A stretch of DNA of 41,295 nt from Candidatus Accumulibacter appositus (GCA_000585055.1 JEMX01000081.1:1-41295); one strand, 5' to 3'; shown: positions 24,699-33,685, counted from the stretch's first letter. Program-made: numbers and translations. Notes: generated by a model from the letters alone, not told the origin.

Positions 24699-26432
24699 GT
24701 GCAGCCATCGCAGCCATCGCAGCCATCGCAGCCATCGCAGCCATCGCATTCTCGCGCTCTCGTCCGTCCAGCTCCCTCCAGCCAACTCACGTTTCAGCCA
24801 GGCGTGCGCCGCTCATTGACCGAAACCACTACCATCACTGTCGACGCTGCAACGGCGGGCCGCGCTGCGGCCAGGCCCGGCCTTGCCACGCAGCAAGCGG
24901 CAGCCGCTCACGCGGCAACTGGCGAGCTCGGGCGCCTACTTGGCATCGCCTTGCTCGTCAGCGCACTGCTGGCACCAAGAGTCGCCCCTGCCGGCGACAA
25001 GGACGAAGCAGATTCCCGCGCGGCCTCACCGACTGCCGTCGCCGAAAAACAGGGCGACTTGAAGTCCTTGCGCAGCCAGATCGAGGCCCTGCGCCGGGAG
25101 ATGGTCGCTGCCGAAGGTTCGCGCCAGGAATCGGCGGATCAGCTCAAGGACTCGGAGCGGGCAATTTCATCGACCCAGCGTGATCTGCACCTGCTGAAGG
25201 AAAAGATCGCCGCGCTGCAGAACACACTCAAGGACCTTGACGGGCAATCGAAAGCACTCGAACAGGGACTCGGCCTGCAGCAGCAACAGCTTGAACAACT
25301 ACTCTACCGGCAATACCTGCGCGGCAACCCGGATGCGCTGCAGTTGTTTCTCAATGGTGACGACCCGCATCAACTGGCACGCGATCTGCACTATCTGGAA
25401 GCGATTGGCCGGGCACGCAGCCAACTCCTGCTGGAGATCCAATCCAGCCTGCAGCGCCAGAAGGCGCTGGCCGCCGACAGCCGAGAACAGGCAGCGCAAC
25501 TCGCCGCCGCAGAACAGAAGCAAGCTGAGGAACACGCCAAGCTGCTGGCACAGCGCGCGCAACGGCAGGCAACGCTGGACGGCCTGTCGGAACAGATCAG
25601 TACGCAGCGGCGTGAAATTGGCAAGCTGCAAGGCGACGAAAAGCGTCTCACCAAGCTCATCGATCGCTTGTCGAAAATTATCGCCGAAAAAGCCGCCGAA
25701 GCACGCCGGGAAGCACAGCGCAAGGAGGAGCAACGCCGCCAAGCAGAGCGCCGGGAAGCTGCCCAGCGAGCGCTCGAACGTGAGGCGGCCGAACGGCGCG
25801 AACGCGCCTTGGCGCAGCAAGAATTGGCCCGCCAGGAAGCGCAGCGCGCAGCCCGGCAGCAGCACACGCAGACCCACCAGCCGGACCCTGCTGGCGCAGG
25901 CCAGGAACAGCCCGCAAGCACGCCGCCACGCCCGGAACGGCCCCGCGAGACGGCCCCCGAAGTGGCCCGAGAAGCGCCCCCGGCAGCGCGCCCGGAGGTA
26001 GCGCGTGAAGCCTCGCCAGCGGAAGCTTTCGTCGGCAATCTGGCAAGAATGAAGGGCTCATTGCGCCTGCCGACCAGGGGCACGGTAAGCAATCGCTTTG
26101 GTGGCGCGCGGCAGGAAGGCAGCACCTGGAAGGGATGGTTCATCCGCGCCGGGACCGGCAGCGAGGTGCACAGCATCGCCGCTGGCCGCGTCGTCTTCGC
26201 CGAATGGATGCGCGGTTTCGGCAATCTGCTGATCGTCGACCACGGCAGCGATTACCTGTCGGTCTATGCCAATAACGATTCGCTGCTCAAGCAGGTCGGC
26301 GAAGATGTCCGCGGTGGCGAGCGCATAGCCACCGTTGGCAACACCGGTGGCAACCCGGAATCCGGTTTATACTTCGAAATCCGCCATGATGGGAAGCCGC
26401 TTGACCCGCTGGCATGGGTCAAGCGCAGATGA
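24699..26432 (+). CDS. envC: EnvC-like murein hydrolase activator (coiled coil plus degenerate LytM)
   Basis: This protein of up to 577 residues has a hydrophobic export segment (about 79-96, LLGIALLVSALLAPRVAPAG) and a long coiled coil (about 115-395), with a Lys/Arg/Glu/Ala-rich second half. A Pro-rich linker and a C-terminal M23/LytM domain (about 455-577) follow. The LytM zinc ligands are absent: where active enzymes have HxH, this has GLYFEIR, and the first HxxxD site is replaced around GSTWKGWF. That matches EnvC, which activates amidases without cutting peptidoglycan itself. The start is uncertain: GTG 24699 includes a QPS repeat, GTG 24804 and TTG 24816 are alternatives, and none has a clear ribosome site. 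The N-terminus before the export signal is unusually long for any of them. Confidence 0.82.
   Translation: MQPSQPSQPSQPSQPSHSRALVRPAPSSQLTFQPGVRRSLTETTTITVDAATAGRAAARPGLATQQAAAAHAATGELGRLLGIALLVSALLAPRVAPAGDKDEADSRAASPTAVAEKQGDLKSLRSQIEALRREMVAAEGSRQESADQLKDSERAISSTQRDLHLLKEKIAALQNTLKDLDGQSKALEQGLGLQQQQLEQLLYRQYLRGNPDALQLFLNGDDPHQLARDLHYLEAIGRARSQLLLEIQSSLQRQKALAADSREQAAQLAAAEQKQAEEHAKLLAQRAQRQATLDGLSEQISTQRREIGKLQGDEKRLTKLIDRLSKIIAEKAAEARREAQRKEEQRRQAERREAAQRALEREAAERRERALAQQELARQEAQRAARQQHTQTHQPDPAGAGQEQPASTPPRPERPRETAPEVAREAPPAARPEVAREASPAEAFVGNLARMKGSLRLPTRGTVSNRFGGARQEGSTWKGWFIRAGTGSEVHSIAAGRVVFAEWMRGFGNLLIVDHGSDYLSVYANNDSLLKQVGEDVRGGERIATVGNTGGNPESGLYFEIRHDGKPLDPLAWVKRR
24701..24745 (+). 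repeat. Five perfect tandem copies of GCAGCCATC
   Basis: The 9-bp unit is repeated five times without error, with a further GCA, at the very start of the EnvC-like open frame. If translated it gives Gln-Pro-Ser units. The unit length is a multiple of three, so copy-number change would not shift the frame. It begins 77 bp after the palindrome. Confidence 0.9.
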
Positions 26433-26452
26433 GGCCGCACGGAGTGAGAGAA

Positions 26453-27883
26453 ATGAGCAAGTGGAAACAGGCCGGGCTGCTTTGCGCCGGAGTTCTTGGT
26501 GGCGTTCTCATCAGCCTGCAGTTTTCGGCGCTGGCCGAGAAAGAGACGCGCACGAGTCTGCCTGTGGAGGAGTTGCGCACCTTCGCTGAAGTCTTCAATG
26601 CCATCAAGAAGGGCTATGTCGAACCGGTTGGTGACAAGGCGCTAATTACGCACGCCATCAGTGGCATGCTCTCCAACCTGGACCCCCACTCCACCTACCT
26701 CGATGCCGACGCGTTCAAGGACTTGCAGGTCGGTACGCAAGGCGAGTTTGGCGGCATCGGTATCGAAGTCGGCATGGAAGACGGCCTGGTCAAGGTGGTT
26801 TCGCCAATCGAGGACACTCCCGCCGATCGCGCCGGCGTCCAGCCGGGAGACCTGATTTTCAAGATCGATGACACCCTGGTCAAGGGACTGACCCTGACCG
26901 AAGCCGTCAAGCGCATGCGCGGCAAGCCAAAATCGCAGATCAGGCTGTCGATCCTGCGCAAGGGCGAGGCGAAGCCGGTAGACATCACGCTTACCCGCGA
27001 AGTGATCAAGGTGCAGAGCGTCAAGTCGAAACGACTGGACGACGGCTACGGCTATTTACGCGTCACCTCCTTCCAGGAGAATACTGGCGCAGCGGTGGTC
27101 AAGCACCTCAACGAGTTGGCCAAACCGGGGCCGCTCAAGGGGCTGGTTCTCGATCTGCGCAACGATCCGGGCGGCTTGCTGAACAGCGCTGTTGGCGTCT
27201 CGGCCGCATTCCTGCCACCGGATTCCCTGATCACCTCGACCGACGGACGCGCGAACGACGCCAAGCACGAGTTCCACGCTTCGCCGGAGGACTATCTGCG
27301 CGGAACCCGGGACGACTACATCAAGCGGCTGCCCGCCGAGGCGCGCACGGTGCCGATGGTGGTGCTGGTCAATGGCGGCTCGGCTTCGGCGTCGGAAATC
27401 GTCGCCGGCGCGCTGCAGGATTACAAACGTGCCGTCGTCATGGGCACGACGACCTTCGGAAAAGGCTCGGTGCAAACCGTTCTGCCACTGCCCGGAAACA
27501 CCGCCATCAAGCTGACCACGGCACGTTACTTCACGCCATCGGGGCGTTCGATCCAGGCCAAGGGCATCGACCCGGACATCGTGGTCGAGGAAACAGCCAA
27601 TGGCAGCTCGCGGCAGCGCTTGCGCGAAGCCAACCTCGACCACCACCTCGAGAACAACAGTCCTCAGAACCACGCCAACGGCACAGACAAGGAAGCACCC
27701 GCAATTCCGTCGAGCAAGGCGCCGCTCCCTGCCCAACCGAAATCCGGCGAACCGAAGGACAGCCACGAAGACGACGAGGCGGGCGAACCAGCGAGCCGGG
27801 AACTGGCTTCGAAAAAGGACTACCAGCTGACCCAGGCGCTGAATCTTCTCAAGGGCATGCAGATCATCCGCAGCAAACCCTGA
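26453..27883 (+). CDS. ctpA: Carboxy-terminal processing peptidase CtpA (S41)
   Basis: This 476-residue periplasmic serine protease has an N-terminal membrane/export segment (7-26), a PDZ domain (about 95-180; GEFGGIGIEV, AGVQPGDLI) and an S41 catalytic core. The nucleophile is S312 in GGSASASE and the general base K337 in FGKGSVQ, 25 residues apart as in Prc. The C-terminal 90 residues hold a hydrophilic linker rich in Pro, Lys and Glu, then a helical end. The start ATG 26453 follows GGAG by 8 nt; ATG upstream in the frame is less likely. It lies 20 bp after the EnvC-like gene, a frequent pairing in cell-wall remodelling loci. Confidence 0.93.
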   Translation: MSKWKQAGLLCAGVLGGVLISLQFSALAEKETRTSLPVEELRTFAEVFNAIKKGYVEPVGDKALITHAISGMLSNLDPHSTYLDADAFKDLQVGTQGEFGGIGIEVGMEDGLVKVVSPIEDTPADRAGVQPGDLIFKIDDTLVKGLTLTEAVKRMRGKPKSQIRLSILRKGEAKPVDITLTREVIKVQSVKSKRLDDGYGYLRVTSFQENTGAAVVKHLNELAKPGPLKGLVLDLRNDPGGLLNSAVGVSAAFLPPDSLITSTDGRANDAKHEFHASPEDYLRGTRDDYIKRLPAEARTVPMVVLVNGGSASASEIVAGALQDYKRAVVMGTTTFGKGSVQTVLPLPGNTAIKLTTARYFTPSGRSIQAKGIDPDIVVEETANGSSRQRLREANLDHHLENNSPQNHANGTDKEAPAIPSSKAPLPAQPKSGEPKDSHEDDEAGEPASRELASKKDYQLTQALNLLKGMQIIRSKP

Positions 27884-27913
27884 GGCCTGAACCATTCTCT
27901 CCCGGGAAGGACC

Positions 27914-28339
27914 GTGAAACGACCGGCTGCGACCAGCTACAAGACAGCACCGATCCGTAAGGAACGCAATATTCTGTTTGCCAAGTTTCCGCCGGATCAG
28001 GTGCCTGAGGCCTCCGAATTCCTCGGCCGGATCGAACAGCTGGAGGTCGAGAAACGTGAGCAGCAGCGCGCTGTCGGCGTCGCCTACGATCTGCACCAGC
28101 ACTCGCTGGAAGAACTCGAAGGCAGCCTTGAGGACCAGGGCTATCACCTTGACAACACCCTGATGAGCAAGATGATGCGGGCGCTGATCTACTACGTGGA
28201 AGAAACGCAACTGCACAATCTCGAGGCGCCTGAGCGAGCGCTGAAACACTCACAGTCGGAAGCCTACACGCGCGCCTGGGAGCGCCACCCACATGGCGAC
28301 CACGACGACACACCACCGGAGTGGCGCGAGTACAAGTAA
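27914..28339 (+). CDS. Conserved protein of unknown function
   Basis: This soluble protein of 141 residues starts at GTG 27914, preceded by GGAAGGA. It is highly charged: KERNILFAKFPPDQVPEASEF, a helix with many Glu/Gln, and a His/Asp-rich tail (HPHGDHDDTPPEWREYK). There is no signal peptide, membrane segment or cofactor motif. It sits 30 bp after ctpA and 63 bp before the MoeB-like gene on the same strand, so it is likely co-transcribed. I do not recognise a characterised family. The His/Asp tail might bind metal, but that is speculation. Confidence 0.78.
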   Translation: MKRPAATSYKTAPIRKERNILFAKFPPDQVPEASEFLGRIEQLEVEKREQQRAVGVAYDLHQHSLEELEGSLEDQGYHLDNTLMSKMMRALIYYVEETQLHNLEAPERALKHSQSEAYTRAWERHPHGDHDDTPPEWREYK

Positions 28340-28402
28340 GCGCCGCATTCCGCGCATTCCAGGCAATCGCAGCATTTGCAGGAAGAGGCCAGGGCCCGCC
28401 CG

Positions 28403-29146
28403 ATGAACGACGAGCAGTTGCTTCGCTATAGCCGCCACATCCTGCTCGACGAGATCGGCATCGAAGGACAGCAGCGCCTGGTCGACGCCAAGGTATTGAT
28501 CGTCGGTGCCGGCGGCCTGGGCTCGCCGGCCGCCCTTTATCTCGCCGCCGCCGGCCTGGGCCACATTGCGCTCGCCGACGGTGATCAGGTTGACCTCACC
28601 AATCTGCAGCGCCAGATCCTGCATACCCAGGAGCGCATCGGCCAGCCCAAGGCCCGCTCAGGACAAGTGGCGCTGGCGCATATCAATCCCGAAGTGCAGG
28701 TTGAAGCAATCAATAGCCGTCTCAGCGACGAAGCGCTGGCAGCGCGCGTTGCCGAGGCCGACGTGGTGCTCGATTGCTGCGACAACTTCGCCACCCGCCA
28801 CGCCGTCAATCGGGAATGCGTCCGACAGCGCACACCTCTGGTTTCCGGCGCTGCGATTCGTTTCGCGGGCCAGCTCGCCGTCTTCGACAGTCGGCACAGG
28901 GACACGCCCTGCTATAGCTGTCTGTTCCCGGAAGCGGACGATGTCGAGGAGGAGCGCTGCGCAGTGATGGGCGTCTTCGCACCGCTCACGGGCATCATCG
29001 GCGCCATGCAAGCGGCCGAAGCACTGAAACTGATCGCCGGCGCCGGCGCCGTCGTCCTTGGCCGTCTGTGGCTGCTCGACGGCCTGTCGATGGAATGGCG
29101 CAGCGTGAACTTCAGCAAGGATCCCCAATGTCCGGTCTGTGGGTAA
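28403..29146 (+). CDS. moeB: E1-like adenylyltransferase (MoeB/ThiF/HesA family)
   Basis: This 247-residue enzyme adenylates the C-terminus of a ubiquitin-like sulfur carrier such as MoaD or ThiS. The ATP-binding motif GAGGLGSP is at residues 35-42, and NLQRQ and the DCCDN segment follow. Zinc cysteines are C170/C173 (CYSC) and C243/C246 (CPVC). C186 (EERC) is at the position of the ThiF persulfide cysteine. The start at ATG 28403 gives MNDEQLLRYSRHILL, the family N-terminus. MoeB and ThiF cannot be told apart from sequence alone, and no carrier gene is adjacent. The stop overlaps the first bases of repeat copy C. Confidence 0.9.
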   Translation: MNDEQLLRYSRHILLDEIGIEGQQRLVDAKVLIVGAGGLGSPAALYLAAAGLGHIALADGDQVDLTNLQRQILHTQERIGQPKARSGQVALAHINPEVQVEAINSRLSDEALAARVAEADVVLDCCDNFATRHAVNRECVRQRTPLVSGAAIRFAGQLAVFDSRHRDTPCYSCLFPEADDVEEERCAVMGVFAPLTGIIGAMQAAEALKLIAGAGAVVLGRLWLLDGLSMEWRSVNFSKDPQCPVCG

Positions 29147-29320
29147 CGGTCATTACGCGTAGCGGCAGGCCAAGTGATGACCGCCCACCTTTTCTCTTGC
29201 AGTCGGGATGCCGGCTGCACGCCGGAATTGCTCGCCAGGCAGGGAACAGCATGCCCCCTGAATTCCCCGCCTCACCCGGCGTGGGAGAAAGGCGACGCCT
29301 GAGTCGCTTGCGCGACGTCT
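29145..29320 (+). repeat. Composite extragenic repeat, copy C (diverged, with longer middle)
   Basis: The first hairpin is kept (CGGTCAT 29147-29153 with ATGACCG 29177-29183). The arms of the second are CCTTTTCTC (29188-29196) and GGAGAAAGG (29284-29292), now about 87 bp apart instead of 5-6. The third (AGTCGC 29302-29307 with GCGAC 29312-29316) is intact. It starts exactly at the moeB-like stop codon and lies between convergent genes. Confidence 0.65.
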
Positions 29321-29334
29321 AGCGAAAAGCAGCC

Positions 29335-30441
29335 TCAGGCAAAACGCGCCAGCAGGCGCAGGTCCTGCCCCACCGAGCGCAGATCGCGGATAAGCAGTCT
29401 GCGCTTGCCAGCCAGAGACTGCAGCGCGGGCAGATCGAACATGCCACGCGCCGCGTCGCCCACCAGGCACGGCGCCAGATAAAGCAGTAGCTCGTCGACC
29501 AGCCCTGCGCCGAGTAGCGCGCCGCTGAGACGAAAACCCGCTTCGGCGTGTACCTCGTTGATGCCGCGACGGGCAAGCTCAGCGAGCAAGGCGACCAGAT
29601 CGACCCGCCCGTCCGGCCCTGGCAGCAGCAGCACCTCGGCACCGAGCTGCCCGAGGGCAGCGATGCGAGCACTATCGGCCACGGCGGCCGCCACCAGGAC
29701 ACCGCCACCGCGCAGCAATCTGGCGTCCAGCGCTAGTTCAAGCCGGCTATCGACAAGGACTTTCAGCGGCTGCCGTGAATTGCTGCTGAGGCCTTCCACG
29801 CCACGCACGTTGAGCTGTGGATCATCGTGGCGAACCGTGCCGATACCGGTCAGCATGGCGCAGGCGCGCGCGCGCCAGCGATGCCCGTCCTGACGGGCAT
29901 CCGCACCGGTCAGCCACTGGCTGGCGCCGTTGTGCAGTGCGGTCTTGCCGTCGAGACTGGCGGCGACCTTCATGCGCAGCCAGGGGCGCGCACGGGTCAT
30001 GCGAGCGACGAAACCAATGTTGAGTTCCCGAGCCTCGGCCGCCAGCAAGCCCTCCTCGGTAAGCACCCCGGCGGCGCGCAGGCCAGCCAGCCCTTGCCCG
30101 GCGACCAGCGGATTGGGGTCCGGCATGGCGGCAACGACGCGGCGAACACCGGCCGTCAGCAGCGCCTCAGTGCACGGCGGCGTCCGGCCATGATGACTGC
30201 AGGGCTCAAGCGTCACGTAAGCGGTCGCCCCGTGCGCACGTCCAGCGGCGGCGCGCAGGGCATGCACTTCGGCGTGCTCCTCGCCGGCACGCAGATGCCA
30301 GCCTTCGCCGACGACCAGGCCGTTGTTGACGATGACGCAACCGACGCGTGGATTGGGGGTGGTGGAATATAGGCCCCGCTCGGCCAGGCGCAGCGCCCGC
30401 GCCATCATTGCGTGATCAAGCGCTGTGAAGCCCGGCGACAT
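29335..30441 (-). CDS. ribD: Bifunctional riboflavin deaminase/reductase RibD
   Basis: This 368-residue enzyme does two early steps of riboflavin synthesis. The N-terminal zinc deaminase domain has H56-A-E58 and PC81SHHGRTPPC90. The C-terminal reductase domain begins near 150 (RPWLRMKVAASLDGKTA) and keeps GIGTVRHDDPQLNVR and INEVHAEAGFRLSGALL. The start ATG 30441 overlaps the nrdR stop (TGATG); a TTG one codon earlier is possible. It is the last gene of the glyA-nrdR-ribD operon. Confidence 0.95.
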   Translation of the reverse strand: MSPGFTALDHAMMARALRLAERGLYSTTPNPRVGCVIVNNGLVVGEGWHLRAGEEHAEVHALRAAAGRAHGATAYVTLEPCSHHGRTPPCTEALLTAGVRRVVAAMPDPNPLVAGQGLAGLRAAGVLTEEGLLAAEARELNIGFVARMTRARPWLRMKVAASLDGKTALHNGASQWLTGADARQDGHRWRARACAMLTGIGTVRHDDPQLNVRGVEGLSSNSRQPLKVLVDSRLELALDARLLRGGGVLVAAAVADSARIAALGQLGAEVLLLPGPDGRVDLVALLAELARRGINEVHAEAGFRLSGALLGAGLVDELLLYLAPCLVGDAARGMFDLPALQSLAGKRRLLIRDLRSVGQDLRLLARFA

Positions 30442-30911
30442 CAACGAGCGATTTTCTGCGGCGAGCGAGAGACTTCGCGAATCAGCTTCGAGAACTCGTC
30501 TACGTCCTCGAAATTACGATAGACCGAAGCAAAGCGAACGTAGGCCACCTTGTCGAGTTTCTTCAATTCGAGCATGACCATTTCACCGACCTTCTCGGAA
30601 GCCAGTTCGCGCTCCCCGAGGGCCAGCAGCTTCCCCTCGATGCGGGCAATCGCCGCCTCCACCGCCTCGGTTCCGACCGGTCTCTTGCGCAACGCCAGGC
30701 GGAGGCTTGCGGCCAGCTTCTCGGGGTCAAAGTTGACTCGCGAGCCGTTCTTCTTGATCACCTGCGGCATGCGCAACTCGGCACGCTCGTAAGTCGTGAA
30801 CCGCTTGTCGCATTTCAGACAACGCCGACGGCGGCGGACAAGGTCACCATCATCATTGATGCGGGTGTCGGCGACGGTCGTCTCGTCGGCGCCGCAGAAC
30901 GGGCACTTCAT
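30441..30911 (-). CDS. nrdR: Transcriptional repressor NrdR
   Basis: This 156-residue regulator represses ribonucleotide reductase genes in response to ATP/dATP. It has a zinc ribbon with C3, C6, C31 and C34 (MKCPFCG, CLKC), then RRRRRC-adjacent DNA-binding residues and an ATP-cone (about 49-139; [12 protein letters not shown]). The start ATG 30911 overlaps the glyA stop (ATGA), and its own stop overlaps ribD. No NrdR box was sought systematically elsewhere in the window. Confidence 0.96.
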   Translation of the reverse strand: MKCPFCGADETTVADTRINDDGDLVRRRRRCLKCDKRFTTYERAELRMPQVIKKNGSRVNFDPEKLAASLRLALRKRPVGTEAVEAAIARIEGKLLALGERELASEKVGEMVMLELKKLDKVAYVRFASVYRNFEDVDEFSKLIREVSRSPQKIAR

Positions 30912-32167
30912 CCGGGCGAGCCACCGTAAACGGGAAACTTCTTGCACAGCGCCGCGCCGTCGGCACGCACTTTGGCCAGAACCGTTTCGTCGCCGGGCGC
31001 ATCAAGGACATCGGCGATCATGTGGCCGACCAGTTCGGACTCGATCTCGGTGAAGCCGCGCGTGGTCATCGCCGGCGAACCGATGCGGATACCGGAAGTC
31101 ACGAAAGGCTTCTGCGGATCGTTCGGGATGGCGTTCTTGTTGACCGTGATATGGGCCGCGCCGAGTGCCGCCTCGGCTTCCTTGCCGGTGATGTTCTTGG
31201 CCCGCAGGTCGACCAGGAAGACGTGCGACTCGGTGCGACCCGAGACGATACGCATGCCGCGCTCCTCCGACAGCACCCGCGACAGAACGCGGGCGTTGGC
31301 CAGCACCTGCTCCTGGTATTTGGCAAAGCTGGGCTTCAGCGCTTCCTTGAAAGCCACCGCCTTGGCGGCAATCACATGCATCAGTGGCCCACCCTGCAAG
31401 CCAGGAAAGACCGCTGAATTGATCGCCTTCTCGTGCTCCGCCTTCATCAGGATGACACCGCCACGCGGCCCACGCAGGGTCTTGTGCGTCGTCGAAGTCA
31501 CCACATCGGCGTGCGGAACCGGGTTTGGATAGCAATCGGCAGCGATCAGACCGGCGTAATGCGCCATGTCGACCATGAAGATCGCGCCCACCTCCTTGGC
31601 CACACGTGCAAAGCGCTCGAAATCGATGCGTAGCGAATACGCCGAAGCGCCGGCGATCAGGATCCGTGGCTTGTGCTCGCGCGCCAGCGCTTCCATTTTC
31701 GCGTAATCGATGGCTTCATGCTTGTCGAGACCGTAGGCAACGACATTGAACCACTTGCCGGACATGTTCAGCGGCATGCCGTGCGTCAAGTGGCCGCCTT
31801 CGGCCAGACTCATGCCCATGATCGTGTCGCCCGGCTTGGCGAATGCCATCAGCACCGCCTGATTGGCCTGCGACCCGGAATTTGGCTGGACATTGGCCGC
31901 TTCGGCAGAAAACAGCTTCTTGAGGCGCGTGATCGCCAGTTGTTCGGCGACATCGACGTGCTCGCAGCCGCCGTAGTAGCGCTTGCCCGGATAACCTTCG
32001 GCATATTTGTTGGTCAACTGCGAGCCCTGCGCGGCCATCACCGCGTGGCTGACGTAGTTCTCCGAAGCGATCAGCTCGATGTGCGTTTCCTGACGCTGAT
32101 TCTCGTTTTCGATCGCCTGCCAGATCTCGGGATCCACTTTCGCCAGTGTGTCGTTAGCCGAAAACAT
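30908..32167 (-). CDS. glyA: Serine hydroxymethyltransferase GlyA
   Basis: This 419-residue PLP enzyme interconverts serine and glycine with tetrahydrofolate, supplying one-carbon units. The PLP lysine is K229 in [15 protein letters not shown]. Other family segments are [10 protein letters not shown] (31-40), [15 protein letters not shown] (55-69) and [10 protein letters not shown]. Length is standard. It opens the glyA-nrdR-ribD operon and is coupled to nrdR by an ATGA overlap. A TATAAT at 32205-32200 lies 33 bp upstream of its start. Confidence 0.97.
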   Translation of the reverse strand: MFSANDTLAKVDPEIWQAIENENQRQETHIELIASENYVSHAVMAAQGSQLTNKYAEGYPGKRYYGGCEHVDVAEQLAITRLKKLFSAEAANVQPNSGSQANQAVLMAFAKPGDTIMGMSLAEGGHLTHGMPLNMSGKWFNVVAYGLDKHEAIDYAKMEALAREHKPRILIAGASAYSLRIDFERFARVAKEVGAIFMVDMAHYAGLIAADCYPNPVPHADVVTSTTHKTLRGPRGGVILMKAEHEKAINSAVFPGLQGGPLMHVIAAKAVAFKEALKPSFAKYQEQVLANARVLSRVLSEERGMRIVSGRTESHVFLVDLRAKNITGKEAEAALGAAHITVNKNAIPNDPQKPFVTSGIRIGSPAMTTRGFTEIESELVGHMIADVLDAPGDETVLAKVRADGAALCKKFPVYGGSPG

Positions 32168-32199
32168 CGTACGCCTCTCAAGCCTTGAAAAAGAAGGGG

Positions 32200-32205
32200 A
32201 TTATA
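32200..32205 (-). promoter_or_regulatory. Consensus -10 box for the glyA operon
   Basis: On the minus strand TATAAT stands 33 bp before the glyA ATG, in an otherwise GC-rich 70-bp gap. No good -35 hexamer is present at 17 bp, so an activator may be needed. Transcription would start near 32193. Confidence 0.45.
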
Positions 32206-32237
32206 GCATGCGCCAGGGCGCCGACTGGGGTCCGAGA

Positions 32238-33428
32238 TCAGCCGCGGCGCACAGGCACAACGCGCTGGCGGTAGTTGATTGACAGCGCACTGAGCAAGGG
32301 ATGCTCGCGCAGGCGCTCGGCGAATTCGCGTTCCGCCGTGCTCACCAGAGCCGCGTCGGCAAGCGCCTCGCAGGGCAAGAACACTTCTGCTTCAACCCTA
32401 CCCTTGAGATAGTGCAGAACCACGCGCTGCGGCTTCGGCAGCGTCGCCAGCACCGGTGCCAGGAAAGCCATCAGCTCGCTCCGGTCGGGCATGTTCTGGC
32501 TCTTGCTGTCGTGATCCTCATCGTCTTCGACATCGACATGCACCAGCACGTCGGAGACCGTGGGATGGCTGTCGAGTACCCGCTTGCGAGTCGCCTCGGC
32601 AATGCGATGCCCCTCCGAGACGCTGATCCTCGGATTGACGCAGACATGCGCATCGACCAGTGAGCGATGTGCCATGCGGCGAGTGCGCAGTTCGTGCAGG
32701 CTGCCCACTCCCTGGGTGTCGATGATCACCTGGCGAATGCTATCCACTTCCTCCACCGACAGCCCGGTGTCGATCAGTTCCTGTAGCGCCTCCCACGAAA
32801 AGACCACCCCCATGCGCACGATCATGAAACCGACGATCACTGCGGCCACGGAATCGGCAAAGACGAAGCCCATCAGATTGCCGCCGATCCCGACAGCGAC
32901 CACCAGCGACGAGGCGGCGTCCGAGCGCGCGTGCCAGGCGTTGGCGATCAGCATCGGCGAGCGCAGGCTTTCACCGACGTGCAGCATGTAGCGAAACAAG
33001 CCTTCCTTGGCGACCAGCGCAACGAGCGCCGTCCACAGCGCCAGCGGCGCCACTGGCGGCAGGCTGTCCAAGTCCTGCAACTTCACGCCAGCGCCCCAGA
33101 TGATGGCGCCGCCGGTGGCCGCGAGAATCGCCCCGAGGCCAAACGACGCTGCGGTCTCGATGCGCGCGTGACCGTAAGGGTGGCTCTCGTCGGCCGGATC
33201 CTTGCTGTGATGGGCGGCGAAAAGCACCAGGAAGTCGCAAACCAGATCGGACAGGGAATGCAAGCCATCAGCGACCAGCGCTTGCGAGTTGGCGACGATA
33301 CCGGCGACGACCTGCGCCGCGGTCAGCAGCATGTTGACCACCACGCTGATCCATGTGCAGCGCTGGGTCAGCGCGTGCCGTCCTGGATCGTCGAAGGGGA
33401 TTTCCGGGGCTGCTTTTGCGGTGCTCAT
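32238..33428 (-). CDS. Cation diffusion facilitator metal exporter
   Basis: This 396-residue CDF transporter has six membrane segments in the first about 220 residues. The transport site is H57xxxD61 (DGLHSLSD) in helix 2 and H166xxxD170 (HARSD) in helix 5, the His-Asp pattern usual for zinc. SHPYGHARIE (82-91) is the loop signature. A cytoplasmic dimerisation domain follows, with an acidic insertion (DVEDDEDHDSK) and an added C-terminal tail of about 85 residues beyond the usual fold. It is leftward, 70 bp upstream of glyA. The metal is not certain from sequence. Confidence 0.9.
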   Translation of the reverse strand: MSTAKAAPEIPFDDPGRHALTQRCTWISVVVNMLLTAAQVVAGIVANSQALVADGLHSLSDLVCDFLVLFAAHHSKDPADESHPYGHARIETAASFGLGAILAATGGAIIWGAGVKLQDLDSLPPVAPLALWTALVALVAKEGLFRYMLHVGESLRSPMLIANAWHARSDAASSLVVAVGIGGNLMGFVFADSVAAVIVGFMIVRMGVVFSWEALQELIDTGLSVEEVDSIRQVIIDTQGVGSLHELRTRRMAHRSLVDAHVCVNPRISVSEGHRIAEATRKRVLDSHPTVSDVLVHVDVEDDEDHDSKSQNMPDRSELMAFLAPVLATLPKPQRVVLHYLKGRVEAEVFLPCEALADAALVSTAEREFAERLREHPLLSALSINYRQRVVPVRRG

Positions 33429-33645
33429 GCTCGGAGGCGCTTTCAGAAGGCGGGGCCGGGATATTCTATCGCCATCGCAGTTTCAGCAGGCGAGCTTCCG
33501 AATAATGGCAAGCGTTGCGGGTGAAGCCGTCCTCTTGCCGCCGGGACGACGGACAAGGTCAGGCTGCACAGGCGGCCTCTCGCGGAAACCTTTCCGCAAA
33601 CGCTGCCGCGAGATTCACGGACAAGCAAAGCAAGAACAAGAAGCG

Positions 33646-33678
33646 CCATCTCTGCCGACTACCCGCCGGCAGAGATGG
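33646..33678 (-). terminator. Terminator of the CBS-domain gene
   Basis: CCATCTCTGCC (33646-33656) pairs perfectly with GGCAGAGATGG (33668-33678), 7 bp past the CBS-gene stop. Read leftward it is followed by a T-rich stretch (GCGCTTCTTGTTCTTG). The remainder of the 33429-33685 gap shows no gene. Confidence 0.65.
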
Positions 33679-33685
33679 TGCCGGC

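Noticed and set aside
24701..24745. CRISPR-like array
   Set aside because: The 9-bp units are contiguous without spacers; this is a simple tandem repeat.
24273..24785. A longer ArsR-type protein with an N-terminal Arg-Trp-Leu repeat
   Set aside because: That extension is the antisense reading of the 9-bp tandem repeat and crosses the promoter palindrome; GTG 24581 gives a normal family length.
27056..28249. A 397-codon minus-strand open frame across ctpA and the next gene
   Set aside because: It spans two better-supported plus-strand genes and shows no protein features.
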